This document shows positions 10,319-21,438 of a stretch of 21,450 bases of DNA, piece by piece; the first letter of the stretch is position 1, and each line of letters begins with the position of its first letter. The position numbers were made by a program, and so were the translations under genes. Source of the stretch: Ichthyophonus hoferi (lineage: Eukaryota > Opisthokonta > Ichthyosporea > Ichthyophonida > Ichthyophonidae); NCBI GenBank assembly GCA_002751075.1, contig NAOQ01000187.1, positions 83,964 through 105,413 on the forward strand. The letters run 5' to 3'. The notes below the pieces were generated by a model. It did no database searches and was not told where the DNA came from. It saw only the letters and a program-made list of their open reading frames with translations.

Positions 10319-11845
10319 ATGCATGCCATTGCCTCTGTAAAGAAGCTGACTCACCTCAGACCATCTATGAAAGCTATATTGTCCATGGTATGTATTTGTA
10401 CAGACATAAATACCTACAAACATACATATATACATAATACATATACTCTCATGGAACCTTTATGCAACATTGTGTTGTTAGTAGTATATATATATATGGT
10501 CCTGGTTATATTAATGAAGTATATATCTTGCATTGGTTTATTATCAGATGATAAATTATGGCACGTTTCCACTACATGAGTAAATAATCACTTTCGATTG
10601 GCTAATTTAATATAGCATTAAACCAGTCCAGCAACAAGATATCAGAGTCATGAATTTAAAACCGCATGCTGTGTGTTGTATCAAGGCCTTAGATTTGGAT
10701 TACCTTTTATTAGTGGATAATAGATATCTCTTTTATATTTGTTAATTCTTATAGGCTAGTAATCATCCATATAGTATGAAAATATACCCGCGTCACACTG
10801 ATTTTAGGCTATATATTTGGGCCAATATACGATATTTTTCTCGTTTGAAACTATAAATTTAAGCGTGCAATACAATGGGTTCAGGGGAAAAAATAAGAAA
10901 GTGTGATATCAGAGGTGTTTGTATTTAAGCTATGGTGTCATAATATTAATATTCATTAAGACAATTAGCGGGATTGTGCCTTAACCAATGGCATATTTAG
11001 GAATAATGATCTTTTTAACACACTAACCAACCAATACATTTTTTGGGCTTACCTCTTAAACAACTAACTAACCAATGCATCAATACTAATAGCTTACATT
11101 TTAAAAATAATAATATCATGATACTGATTTTAATATTTTACCCAGACACCTGCTGCCGTAGAGCAAGTTAAAAATCTATTAGCCAATAATGGCGAGGGGG
11201 CACAGGCGTTAAAAATTGGAGTGTCAAAGAGAGGATGTAATGGATTATCATATACTATGAAGCTAGCTTCTAAGAAAGAGAAGTTTGATGAGGAGGTGAA
11301 TCAGGATGGGGCCAGGTTGTTTGTAGAAAGGTGGGCGATGTGTGTATGTATGTGTAAATAGATTGTATTTAAAGATATATATGTATATAGATATAGGTTT
11401 TGATAAGTCATATTAAAAATACTTTATAAGCTATATACATATATCTGTGTCTGTATCGATTATAGTTAAACTTATATACATGCCTATATTATATGATTTT
11501 GCATACTCTATCACTGTATAACAAATGGGTGCTTAAAATTACTGGTAAACCCAACGACATCTCTACAAATAAAATAATTCAATTAAAATAAATGTACTGT
11601 TAAAAACTATAGTAAGCCATGAAAAGAGTAGTATAGTATACTATACCATTGGGTTCAAAATTTAGTATGGTTACATTACTGGATGACTGACGATTAATAT
11701 TTTTTTCAGTAAGGCGCTACTTTCAGTGATTGGTTCAGAGATGGATTTTCAGTCGAATCAACTGAGCTCTGGCTTTGTGTTTTCTAACCCTAACATCAAG
11801 CATACATGCGCCTGTGGTGAAAGCTTTACCACTAGTAATAGCTAA
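10319..11845 (+). CDS. ISCA1: Iron-sulfur cluster assembly 1 homologue (A-type carrier), three exons, complete
   Basis: Exons 10319-10387, 11146-11330 and 11710-11845, with GT-AG introns of 758 and 379 nt in consistent phases. The product is 129 residues, the same length as human ISCA1. Seen: a basic N-terminus of 23 residues suited to mitochondrial targeting; TPAAVEQVKNLL; RGCNGLSYTMKL carrying the first conserved cysteine (residue 54); DGARLFVES; GSEMDF; and the C-terminal NPNIK..CACGESF with the paired cysteines (118 and 120). These three cysteines bind the Fe-S cluster in this family. Known role: with ISCA2 and IBA57 it matures mitochondrial 4Fe-4S proteins. The start was chosen because it gives the family's usual length. 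The frame stays open upstream to a possible acceptor at 10283-10284 (TTTTATCCAG), so a longer alternative N-terminus is possible. Donor 2 is GTGGGC, weaker than donor 1 (GTATGT). Confidence 0.95.
10671..10700. repeat. Short dispersed repeat shared with 2551-2580
   Basis: GTGTG-TGTATCAAGGCCT followed by an A/T-rich stretch and GGATT is found here in ISCA1 intron 1, and as GTGTGGTGTGATCAAGGCCT...GGATT at 2551-2580 in ATP6AP1 intron 7. The shared core is about 20 bp. It may be a fragment of a dispersed family; boundaries are not visible. Confidence 0.4.
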
Positions 11846-12540
11846 CCTACTCTCTTTCCTTTGTTCTTTTCTTATATTCTCAAGGAATTAGACATGAATT
11901 CGATCGAGTAAAATAGATTCTTTATGTACAAACACACCTAATTATTAACACGAATATATATGATGTCTCTACTACTATATATCTATTATGTAATTTGCTT
12001 TATTTTTCTGTTATGAGCCAAATGTTTTATCTTTTTTATCTTTCTTATTCTGTTTTCTAGAAACTAAATTATTTCCACCAAGTATTATACATGCAACCAC
12101 ATGATGGGAAGCATCTTGTTTGTTTTTTAAAAACCTTTGCTTCCGTTAGTCCAAGACAAAATAATAAAGGTACAAGTTAAAACAATCACTCCACTATACT
12201 CCAATGTTTCTCCTCTTGCTCGATAATTATTTGTACTCCAATAACTTTATAAGCAATCCGGTGGCAATATTTTTTGCCAGTATGGCATGTTTAATAAATT
12301 TATAGCTTAATTATTGTAATATATATATTTAGTTTGACTTACAAAAATTGGACCCATTTAAGAAAGTAATTTTATTATCGATAGTTTAATGGTTGGTTGG
12401 ATCTTTGAAAAAGAAAAAAAAAAATCAGTCAAAGCAGAACACACCTATATATACATTATTTATTAGTCAGAATCTAGCTATTATTGTGCAATTTAATAAT
12501 AGGTTATTCTGGGTAAATTGTAAATTGCAGATATGATCAA
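11846..12540. other. ISCA1 3' UTR and AT-rich spacer
   Basis: A pyrimidine-rich 3' UTR follows the ISCA1 stop. The clearest polyadenylation hexamer is at 12163-12168. Beyond it is AT-rich DNA with no exon-like segment. Confidence 0.5.
12163..12168 (+). terminator. AATAAA polyadenylation signal, candidate for ISCA1
   Basis: AATAAA lies about 320 nt after the ISCA1 stop codon, and it would give a 3' UTR of roughly 340 nt. No downstream GT-rich element is obvious. Confidence 0.45.
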
Positions 12541-12562
12541 GTTATAAAGATTGAATCTGTTG

Positions 12563-12740
12563 ACTCAACCCAATTCTGGGTTAAAGTTACTGATGAGCTG
12601 GACTCATCAGTATGCATTACCTACAAGGTCTCATTAGTGATGTTGGGACTGCTGACCCGGTTAATTCGGGTTGAGCAGTGAGATTAGAGGGGCTGAACCA
12701 GTGTGTTATCCGAATGAGACTGTACCACTAAATAAGGTAC
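12563..12740. other. Cluster of hairpins, possible structured RNA or non-coding mobile element
   Basis: Five base-paired segments occur within 180 bp. (1) AACCC/GGGTT at 12567-12582. (2) A perfect 10-bp stem TACTGATGAG/CTCATCAGTA with a 5-nt loop at 12588-12612. (3) ACTGCT-ACCCG pairing with CGGGT-AGCAGT around a 7-nt loop at 12648-12679. (4) GTCTCATT at 12628-12635 pairing with AATGAGAC at 12713-12720, enclosing the third. (5) GTACC/GGTAC at 12722-12740. The segment looks richer in GC than its AT-rich surroundings and has no coding frame. It could be an RNA gene, a short non-autonomous element or a chance island. Confidence 0.55.
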
Positions 12741-12876
12741 GAGGTAGCTCAGATGCATGGGTAATTATTTTAATATTTAAGTGATAGGTCAGATTGAAGG
12801 AAAAACAGTTGAATGCATACATTGTTCCTACTTTGCCACCAAGTAGCTAGTAATAAAAGTTTGAAAAGCACCTATA

Positions 12877-13275
12877 CCAGTGCAGCACTGCTGACTTGGT
12901 AATATAATTGATATTAGTTTTGTGTAATAGGGCACTAAATAGCATACCTAGAATCCTCATCCTCATTACAAATATTATTTAAACAACTTCTACTGCTCCA
13001 ATAATATATGGTAGCTTTTACTAATGATTTTTAAAAATTGAATGGAATTAATGAATTCATAACAAATAGACCATTCTTAAAGTTATGGAAGTTATACCTA
13101 TCCGTCATATTATATAAATTAATATTCCAGTAGTGTCCCAGTACAACACTGATTGCTTGGTTATATAAATGATATTAGTGTGGTGTAGTGAGACAATAAA
13201 TAACATCCCTAGAATTGTCAGCCACATTGAATATTATTTAAATAACTTTTATGGCTTGAATAATATTTGGTCACA
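12877..13275. repeat. Diverged direct duplication of about 140 bp
   Basis: Copy A (12877-13018) and copy B (13138-13275) align along their whole length. Shared blocks include CAGT-CA-CACTG, TGATATTAGT, CCTAGAAT, AATATTATTTAAA-AACTT and AATAAT. Both keep the same order with many substitutions and small indels. No frame is conserved, so this is a non-coding segmental repeat, separated by about 120 bp of unrelated sequence. Confidence 0.7.
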
Positions 13276-13278
13276 ATT

Positions 13279-15119
13279 TGGATAGTGGAGCTATCCTTCT
13301 TAACAATACAATCTAATATCTTTTAAGTTCTCATGCTATATATCTTTATTGATCACTCGAGTAGTTGGTACGTCGATTGGTTTTATCAATTAAAGATGGG
13401 GTGGTATAACAGGTAATGTATGTATTGGCTCTTGGAATATGGAGTATGGAACCTCAATGGAAGGTATTGAAAAATAAAATGCCGATGATGCAAACTAAAC
13501 TAACCTACTCGGCCATGGTCTGAAACATAGGTCTAGCATTCTTAATAGACAGATTAGAGCGGGAATGTGTATTTAAACTGTATGAGAATATGATGCCAGT
13601 GTGATTAGCAAACCAATACAGGCGCAACTAGTTAGTCTTGAGTAAAATACTTTTATAATTTGCCTCAACTTCTTCAGTAATTAAAGACATAATATGGAAA
13701 ACATTAAAGGAACATCAATTGATTAATTGGATTATGGAATGTAACTTTGTTGGAACAAATCACGTACTGAATATATCTTGATCAATTAGAAAGATAAAAT
13801 CTAATATATGTATCATGTATGTAAGTATTTTATACGAGATTTTATTAATATATTCAATATCTATATATCACCCCTGTGACTTAGAAATAGTACATACAAG
13901 TAGCTACTACCTATATTCTTTAATATTGAATATAAGTAAAGATATGGTAGATATAGGTAGAGATAGATTTGGATTAGCATTTAGCATCAATGGATTGCAT
14001 TAACTATTTTTGCAAGACTATATATGTAATAGAAATTGCTAATAATATTAAAGGACTATAACTGCTGAAGTATGTGTATCATTATCAAATATCAATGATT
14101 GGCACTTAGTCTTTATGCACTTAGTCTTAGATTTAACCAAACATAGTGTAGGGGTTCTACCAAACTTAGTGCGGGGGATCTACCAAATGATCTGGGTCAA
14201 GTAAAGAAGTGTGTGCAGTTTGGGCTAATGGGTATATACAAAGAAAGTGGCATAACAAGGGGGTTCTTTTCAGTCAAAAAAGACAAGATCGCATGGACAA
14301 GGCATAAAAATTAAACGTGTAAAAATTATTTAAATATTCTTGTTTAAACAAAAAATAATTAAACAAATTAAATAGTTGGAACTTGTTTAACATTCAAATC
14401 AATTCAAATCAATTTGTACAATAAAGACATACTAAATTGCACTTACATGGTCAATTACAATTAGTAGATACCATCAAAACCACACACTGGCTTATTATTA
14501 TGATGACTATGTATATTTTTATGTATAGATGGCTCATTGTTTTGCTTGAAGGCAATATACATAATTTCTACTCTAGTTACTGCAATATATGCATAAAATC
14601 ACATAACGTTGATGCGCTTTATATTTAATTTTGTATTAATATAGATCGCATAATAATACTCGGGCATTAAAATTTTATTCTGTGATCAATACTAATGGTA
14701 ACCATTGATAGGTGACGTTATTGTACAAAATTCTATTACAATTGCATCAATATTAATATAAAATGTTTGCAAGTTTAGTATATTTAATCATAATGTTATT
14801 GGACTTATATTAATATATACATGTAATAATAATATTACATTTAGTCCTAATGATTATTTTGCTTATTTTAATATATTAATATGAAATGTGTAACACCGTC
14901 TACGTAAATCCTATTAATGCATCTATTCCAATACATAATGATGTCGTATTCATATTTCATTTTAATATTATAATACATATCATATATAATATAGTATGGT
15001 GGGTGATACGATGAAATATACTGCGACATAATTTAATATTATATTGGGATCTAATATGATCCAATACAATATAATAATATAATATAAAATAAAATATATT
15101 GGGCTAATTAATTAAACAG
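13279..15119. other. AT-rich intergenic spacer before NOL11
   Basis: No exon chain or RNA gene was recognised. It contains a small hairpin with GGATAG/CTATCC arms near 13281-13297, a 23-bp tandem repeat (14136-14196) and, from about 14630 on, very AT-rich DNA dense in TTAATATA-type palindromes. Open frames at 13815-14003 and 14437-14628 are low-complexity and match no family I know. Confidence 0.55.
14136..14196. repeat. 23-bp tandem repeat, about 2.5 copies
   Basis: Units 14136-14158 and 14159-14181 share ACCAAAC-TAGTG-GGGG-TCT (about three mismatches), and a partial third unit starts ACCAAAT at 14182. A nearby doublet of GCACTTAGTCTT lies just to the left. It is non-coding and of unknown role. 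Confidence 0.7.
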
Positions 15120-15336
15120 ATTTTACGCAAGTGCAATTGTAACGCGATCGACAGCAAAACAAATGCACGTGCGTACCGCTTGCGGCTCAGCCAGCATATT
15201 TACATTTTGATATATATTATACACGCGGTTGTATAACTATAGTGTAGTGTAGTGTAGTGTGTAGTGGTGTATTAGTCTAAAGTAACATAACCTACCCTAA
15301 CCTAACATAAATTAATTAGGTAGACTAAGGGGAAAA
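15120..15336 (+). promoter_or_regulatory. Probable NOL11 promoter and 5' UTR
   Basis: GC and CpG content rises just upstream of the NOL11 start (ACGCGATCGAC, GTGCGTACCGC). It contains a canonical CACGTG E-box at 15166-15171 and a TATA-like stretch near 15211-15222, followed by a short (TAGTG)n repeat (15240-15266). CACGTG is the classic Myc/Max site and Myc controls many ribosome-biogenesis genes in animals, so an E-box here fits NOL11; actual use is an inference. Confidence 0.5.
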
Positions 15337-15694
15337 ATGAGACATCCTAGTGCATGTGTTATTGAAGAGCCAGTGAAACTGTGCACTTGCACCAATGAAG
15401 TATTGGGGGTTAAGAAGCAGACTGCACCTGATCATATCACACTAACGGTGGCCCGGACTGTAGTGCATGTTTATGATGTATGTTTTATATGCATCTATTG
15501 TTTATAATGTATATTGTATAGTACGTATTGTTTATATTATATGGTGAATAATATGTAGTGTATTACCCGTAGAGTACAGTATTTATAATATATAGATGGC
15601 ATTGTATATCTTGCATTGTATATCATACATTAACCACCACAACTAACATACATATGCATACATACACTATACAATACCTTGTACCTTTATCATC

Positions 15695-15725
<31 letters not shown>

Positions 15726-18700
15726 TTCATTCTTTAATACTAATCAATACCTCTATATAATACACTCCTTTAGCTGTGTATTATAGTATTATATATACAT
15801 GTTTAGTTTGTATCTTACCTCGTTGGCATGTATAGGTATATACCCACATACACATAATAAGTACAATTCTTTTTTAAAATTTCTAAGTAGTATTCTAATC
15901 CAGTGGCAGCGTAAATTATAATATTATAAGATGTCTATGTATATATGTATATACCAATCTATAATTTATATTCTTTATTTATCTGCCTTATATATCTTTA
16001 AGTCTTAACCCATTTTCAACCACTTTTATTTTTACTGATATAAAGGTGTCTATATTACTGTATTCCGTATGGGCTTATTCTTATCTATTAGCCTATCACA
16101 TTTATATAATTCCATATATATAATGTCACACCTACCCATCTCGTTCCCCTATCTTACTGGCCCTCTCTCCCTCTCCCTCTCTCCCTCTTTCCCGTTCAGG
16201 TAGCTGAAAGACGCATCATTTCCTCGTCATCCCTGACGGCCCAGCAAACACTCACCCATCCAATCATTCAAAATGATAACAATAGGCTATATTCTGTAGA
16301 CAATAATAAGGTACTGAGGTCATGGGCCGCTGATGCCGCTAAATTAGAGGATGGGTTGGAGGCTAAGAGTCGACTGGTGATTGGGGCTGTGCATACTCAT
16401 AGGTATGATATATCATGCATATGTATGGGTATGGGTGGGTGTATATGTAGATAGATGTATGCATGAATGCATGTATATATATGTTATTTTAATACGCCGA
16501 CGAATAATGGGTTAGTTAAAGTGGTTATTATTATATTTCTATTGGTAAATTACACATAGGTGTTCATTATAAAAGAAAAGAAAGCAGTTTGTTGGATTAA
16601 AAAGTGGAAATTGGAAATGCAGGCAGATATATAAAAATCGACCATTGCTTATTTAATTTTTAATTTTTAATTTTTAATTATGTTTATAATTGCATAGTCA
16701 CTATTGCCGCTGACCAATTATCCCATCTCCCCATATATAAATATATACACGCATACACCAAGACTAATTATTTTTTAAAAAAATTTAGATGTAAATTTTT
16801 TGTTTTTTTAAACTTGCTTTGTCACCTTATCAAACGGTAAGCTTAAAGGTCTTCTAGTACTTTATAGTGAAGAACCAGTCATAGTGGATCTATACATACA
16901 CAAGGAAGTTCTTTATTTTTTAAAAAAAATCTAAAAATTTAAAACTTACCCTGGCACCCTATCAAATAGCATCCTTAAACCTTAAAAATCTTTACTACTT
17001 CATATCGAAGGATCAGTTGTAGTGTGTATATATATATATATTCCAAGAAAACAATTACTTTTTTTTAAAAAAAAAATGAATTTTAATTTTTTTACAACTG
17101 ACCTTATTACCCTATCAAACAGTAAGCTTAAAGGTCTTTGTGTTTTATAGCGAAGGATCAGCCGTAGTATATATATATATATACCCCAAGATTTTTTTTT
17201 AAAACTTACCTTGTCATTGGGTCCAACAGCAAACTTAAAGGTGTTCTGGTACTTTTTGGGGAAGGTTCAGCCGTAGTGGCCTCAGAAACTCTTGAAATGC
17301 CAAACAGGCATGACAGACCTCTTGCTATGTAAGTTAACCCCCCCCCCCCCCCCAATTATAATTTACTCTAAGTTTATTGTTTAATTGTGATTGGCTGTTT
17401 ATACTGTTTTCTAAAAGCTTTGTTGGTGAATCTCTATTCTTACTGGCTTATAGCTATATAAGTTTTTTAAATCAATTATGTGTTCCTATATTCTTGCAAA
17501 TAACATGTCTTATAATTGGTTAATAGTCACTAAAAGGTATATATATATTCACAATTAACTTTTATTTCCTCACATTAGAGTGTAATTTAACGTTTGTAAT
17601 AATACTATACATATTGTGTAATGACATGGATAATTCTTGATCTATTTGGCTTACTTACCGTAGTTATAGTGCTTGTCTATTGGTGTGATCCTTACATTAT
17701 CAAATATTTGTAATAAAATATAAGCCATTTTAATGTTATGATAACTTTCCAATCAAAATCAAGTTTTTCCTAGCACGTGAGCGTATCGAGATAGAATATC
17801 ACAATTTATCGCGTACTAATAGATCAATAACTATTATAGCCAATTATATCTTGAATCATGTCTATAATAAAGCATACTGATTGACTATACACATCTGCCA
17901 ATCGGTATCTAAGCATATACTAGAAAGTTGATTATAGAGTAGATGTTTTAATTGATTGGTCCATTACCTTTTAATTGTATAATGAGGGTCCCAGTAGGCC
18001 ACTAGTTTCCCTTGACTTAACCTAGCCTCAGTGAATCCCTAATTAAAAGTAGTTTATAGATGCCAATTTATCCAAAACTAATTTTTATTTTTGCTATTTT
18101 AAGAAGGTTGTTTGGTATGAGAAACCAATCAAATGTAAAACTTTTTTAATAGTATAATTTAAACTCCAGCTGCCATTTCGGGTTGGGTTGGTACCTAATT
18201 AATTATCTGTACTTGATACATACTATCAAGCACACATTCATTGTACGGTGTCTCGCGGACTCTGACATAATAATGACGTAAATGTCCCGCTTATGTGCAC
18301 GTGCAGGAAGACCAGCGTGCCTCGAACGGTAGTGTATAGTACCTTAGTGAAGCATACTAAGAATGAATTGGTAGCCTTGGGGCTATACGAGGGGAAGGAG
18401 GGAGACAAGTACAGTCACATCCTACAAGTATACACTATTGACGTCACTGATACCAGTGCTGCCCATCACGAAGTGGTGCCTGCCAAGAGCTATATCCTGG
18501 TGGGTGATTGGATGGCTGGAGTATATATATATATGTTTATGTTTGTTAGTGTGTGACGTGTCAATTTGTATTTATAGTCTTATTGATGTTTTATGCATTT
18601 TAATCTTTGTTGTACATTGGTTGCGCTTCCATATATTTTACTTTACATGCTTTAAGCTAGGGCTCCATCAGTGGCACATGAAATCTAAATTGTAATTGTT

Positions 18701-19216
18701 ATAATGATTGGGTGCATGATAATTGTGCTATTAATAGCATTACTCTTATTCTTATTCAATAACTGTTAAAGGTTTTTAAACAGCTAACTAAGTGCTTGAA
18801 TAAAATTAAAAATTAAATGAACCATCAATCATTTTAACCATCTAACCAATAGTAGTCATCTAATGAATTTATAGTTTTATTATTACTTTATCTTAAGTTT
18901 TTCGATATAAATCAGAAAATGCCAATGAAATTATCCTGATTTGTAAGATCAAAATGCCCTAACACCCGGCCAAGATACAGGGAACCGGCGAATCATTGGT
19001 CACGGCCAGCTTTGACCCAATCACATGGACGATTGTGACCATAGATCAGAATGGATGCATGGGAGTATGGGATGTGCCTAAGCCTGAGAAGGAGGAGAAG
19101 GCGGCGGAAGGATTGCCAGCTAGAATGGAGAGGAATTTGCACGTGTTTAAGTGGGAAAGAGGCGCGGAGAAGAATAAGGTAGGTTGATGTAGATTGGTAG
19201 GGGTATAAGTAGAGGC

Positions 19217-19277
<61 letters not shown>

Positions 19278-21438
19278 CGTGTACGTAGGTACATGTGCGA
19301 GGCAGGAGATTCAAGAGTGGTGTATATAGATAGTTGTTGATATGTAAGATAATATAATATCCACTGCCTACGTCACTGTATATTACGTCACTATATATCT
19401 ATCTATAAACTTATATCATATGTATTACGATTGTGCGATTTCACCACCCCACTCCACCAAGATAATCTTTATTATCACTTCACCAATGTACCAGAACCTA
19501 TCAAAACGTACCTAGTCTGTCTATACATGGATATATATATATATATATAGGTAGTAACTATATATGGATGGGATAGTGCAAAAGAAAATAAGGAGTAGAT
19601 GCCCACTGAAATCGAGTGGTTATTTTTATAGAACGGCTATTGGATAGGGGGAACTCGGGTTTAATTGTATATAACGATTGGTTTAGAGCGAGGACTTATA
19701 TGGGAAGAAGTGTCTCAACCAATTGGCAATCTGCTATATATTTATATTCGTGCATTTGTATATATGCAGTTGTTCTTTTCATATTGAAGGAATTAATTAA
19801 TTAAATGTGTTAAAGTAATTATGACAATTATGGCAACCATTGGTGAATATAAAGACCTGGTAATTGAATGGTTTGATTGGTTGTTTTCGTTTATATTTTA
19901 AAACACCTGTAATTAAAATGCCAACCCTGAACATATACTTATCTCCACTAATAACATGCTATTTCACTATCAATGTCTCTTTCTATAGGCTCCTTGGATA
20001 GCGGCCCAAACCTTTTCTGGAAACTATGTAGCCATATTAGGAGAAGATCTCACGAATGGATGTAAGTGTAGTATTATAGTATTGGTGTATGTTATGTATA
20101 TATTAACATGTAGAGCTTACTGGGCAGAAATATTGCATTATAATATAGGTAGCAACCCTAGATGTAACATTGTAAATCTATCTAACTACTACCTACTAAT
20201 ATTTATGGGACAGATACTCTCTGCATCTGGGATACCATATATGGTGTACTACATGCACAAAGAAAGGTTCGGGCTGTGGACCAATTAGCGGGTACTAAGG
20301 GCTATTCTGGTGGCTGTCAGGTATTAATTTACCCCCCTCTGTCTATTATCTTATTTTGAGGACGTTAATTGATGGTTGATTTAACTGAATTACCCATAAT
20401 TAAAATAATTAAAACCAGTTTTAGCCAATTATCATTATTAGGCAGGGAAATACAATGGAAAACATTGCTACTTAAAAAATATCTGTCTCTCCTGCTATCC
20501 TTTCCAATATATATATATAACCCAATCAAATCTTCTCGTTAACCACTAATTAAAACTAACACAAAATCTATGTAAGATAATATTTAATTAACACAGATCA
20601 ACCAAACAGCTCCTACAAACAGCCAGTAATGAGGGTACTCTATTTGTGACTGTATGTGGACGTCATGTTGACGTATGCCCAGTCTTCTGTTCGCCTCTTA
20701 CTTTGGCTACAGCCCTAGGTCTGTTGGTTATAAGTTAGTGTGTGCATGTATGTGTATATGTATATGTATATGTATAAGTGTGGGTATGTATATATGTATG
20801 CATCTATGTATAAACCACAGCCAATAAGTAATCACCAATGATATCCTCGCCTGATTCTCCTCCTATTACTAGGTCGTATGCGTGAGACTGGAGCGGCTCT
20901 ACAGGCCTCAGATGCCAAGATGTTGACCGAGGCTGCCGGAGTAGGAAGGATGGACCCCACAGAAATTACAAACTTGGTATAGAATCCCCCTATACACCTA
21001 CATACATACGATTATCCTTATTTTTATATGTTTTATGATATGATTTAGCTATCACCTATCTGCACTTCCATCCATATATGTCCATTTATGCACGTATGTG
21101 AGTATATCCATATAAAGCAATTAATTGCTTTCCCACCCCAGACCACGGTGGATGAATGGAACGCAGCCATTGGTCGGGCTAACGATGAGGCCTCGAAAGT
21201 GTTGAATGAACTGATAGATCCTAATTGCACACCTACACTTGATTCGTTCACTAAAACCTTTATGGCCTTTTATGGTAAGTGCTATATAATCCTTGCTTTG
21301 TATGGTATTCATTATATAATTATTTTCGTTTGTATTGGCCAATTGGAATGGAGATTGACTATTAATCTTGGCGGGTTTCTGACTGTGATTTGTGCAGGCA
21401 AAGTAAAGAAAAGCAAGAAAGAAGGTATTACCAACGGA
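15337..21438 (+). CDS. NOL11: Nucleolar protein 11 homologue, eleven exons visible, 3' end outside window
   Basis: Exons: 15337-15477, 16200-16402, 17230-17328, 18307-18499, 18981-19178, 19989-20061, 20214-20320, 20610-20718, 20873-20976, 21142-21274, 21398-21438. All introns are GT-AG with consistent phases and the product so far is 467 residues (human NOL11 is about 719). Matches to the family: VLGVKKQ and TVVHVYD near the N-terminus; NNKVLRSW against DNKVLRIW; LVLFGEGSAV against LVLFKEGAV; NYVAILGEDL against DHVAVLGSPL; YTLCIWDTIYGVL; GTLFVTVCGRHVDVCP; and LATALGRMRET against LAGALGKLK. The first half is the beta-propeller-like domain. A basic KVKKSKK segment is in the last exon seen. Known role: NOL11 works with UTP4/Cirhin in the t-UTP part of the small-subunit processome for pre-rRNA transcription and processing. 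The start is the first ATG after an in-frame TAA. For exon 8 the acceptor at 20609 is required, since the nearer-upstream AG at 20595-20596 leads to a stop. The exon 8 donor (GTCTGT) is weak. The gene continues past a GTAAGT donor at 21439. Confidence 0.9.
15700..15725. repeat. (AT)n in NOL11 intron 1
   Basis: A pure AT dinucleotide run lies in intron 1 (15478-16199). The same intron ends in a long CT-rich pyrimidine tract (about 16160-16197) that serves the exon 2 acceptor. Confidence 0.9.
16732..17280 (+). repeat. Tandem array of decayed exon 3 copies in NOL11 intron 2
   Basis: Four units of roughly 105-155 bp repeat the order: TATA-rich run, CCAAGA, T/A homopolymers, CTTACC-TGTCACCCTATCAAACAG-type intron end, then exon 3 sequence AAGCTTAAAGG...GAAGGATCAGCCGTAGT. 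The exon-start equivalents are 16838, 16970, 17123 and the real one at 17230. Unit 1 keeps an open frame reading KLKGLLVLYSEEPVIV, like KLKGVLVLFGEGSAVV of exon 3, but its acceptor AG is lost. Units 2 and 3 keep an AG but run into stops. Only the last unit is followed by the rest of the exon and a donor. It belongs to the host gene and is not a mobile element. Confidence 0.9.
17338..17353. repeat. C16 homopolymer just after the NOL11 exon 3 donor
   Basis: Sixteen consecutive cytosines start ten bases after the end of exon 3 (donor GTAAGTTAA, then the C run). The complementary strand is G16, able to form a G-quadruplex; the transcribed RNA is C-rich and could bind poly(C)-binding proteins. Length is likely to vary. 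Confidence 0.95.
19217..19287. repeat. (AT)n(GT)n(GTGTAT)n compound microsatellite
   Basis: A compound dinucleotide and hexanucleotide tract lies about 40 nt after the NOL11 exon 5 donor. The Thr-His-rich frame on the opposite strand is a by-product of the repeat. Confidence 0.9.

Noticed and set aside
12587-12656. C/D-box snoRNA with TGATGAG ... CTGA
   Set aside because: The C-box-like bases lie inside a perfect 10-bp hairpin arm and there is no terminal stem of the usual type next to the boxes.
12741-12760. tRNA A-box-like string GGTAGCTCAGATGCATGG
   Set aside because: No matching B box (GGTTCGANTCC) follows at the expected distance and no cloverleaf forms, so a tRNA or tRNA-derived SINE is not supported.
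15288-15308. Telomere-like CCTAACCTAAC
   Set aside because: Only one to two imperfect units in the NOL11 5' region; not an array.
20595-20609. Upstream acceptor (ACACAG at 20591-20596) for NOL11 exon 8
   Set aside because: It keeps phase but reads into a TAA within about ten codons; the next AG at 20608-20609 gives the conserved frame.
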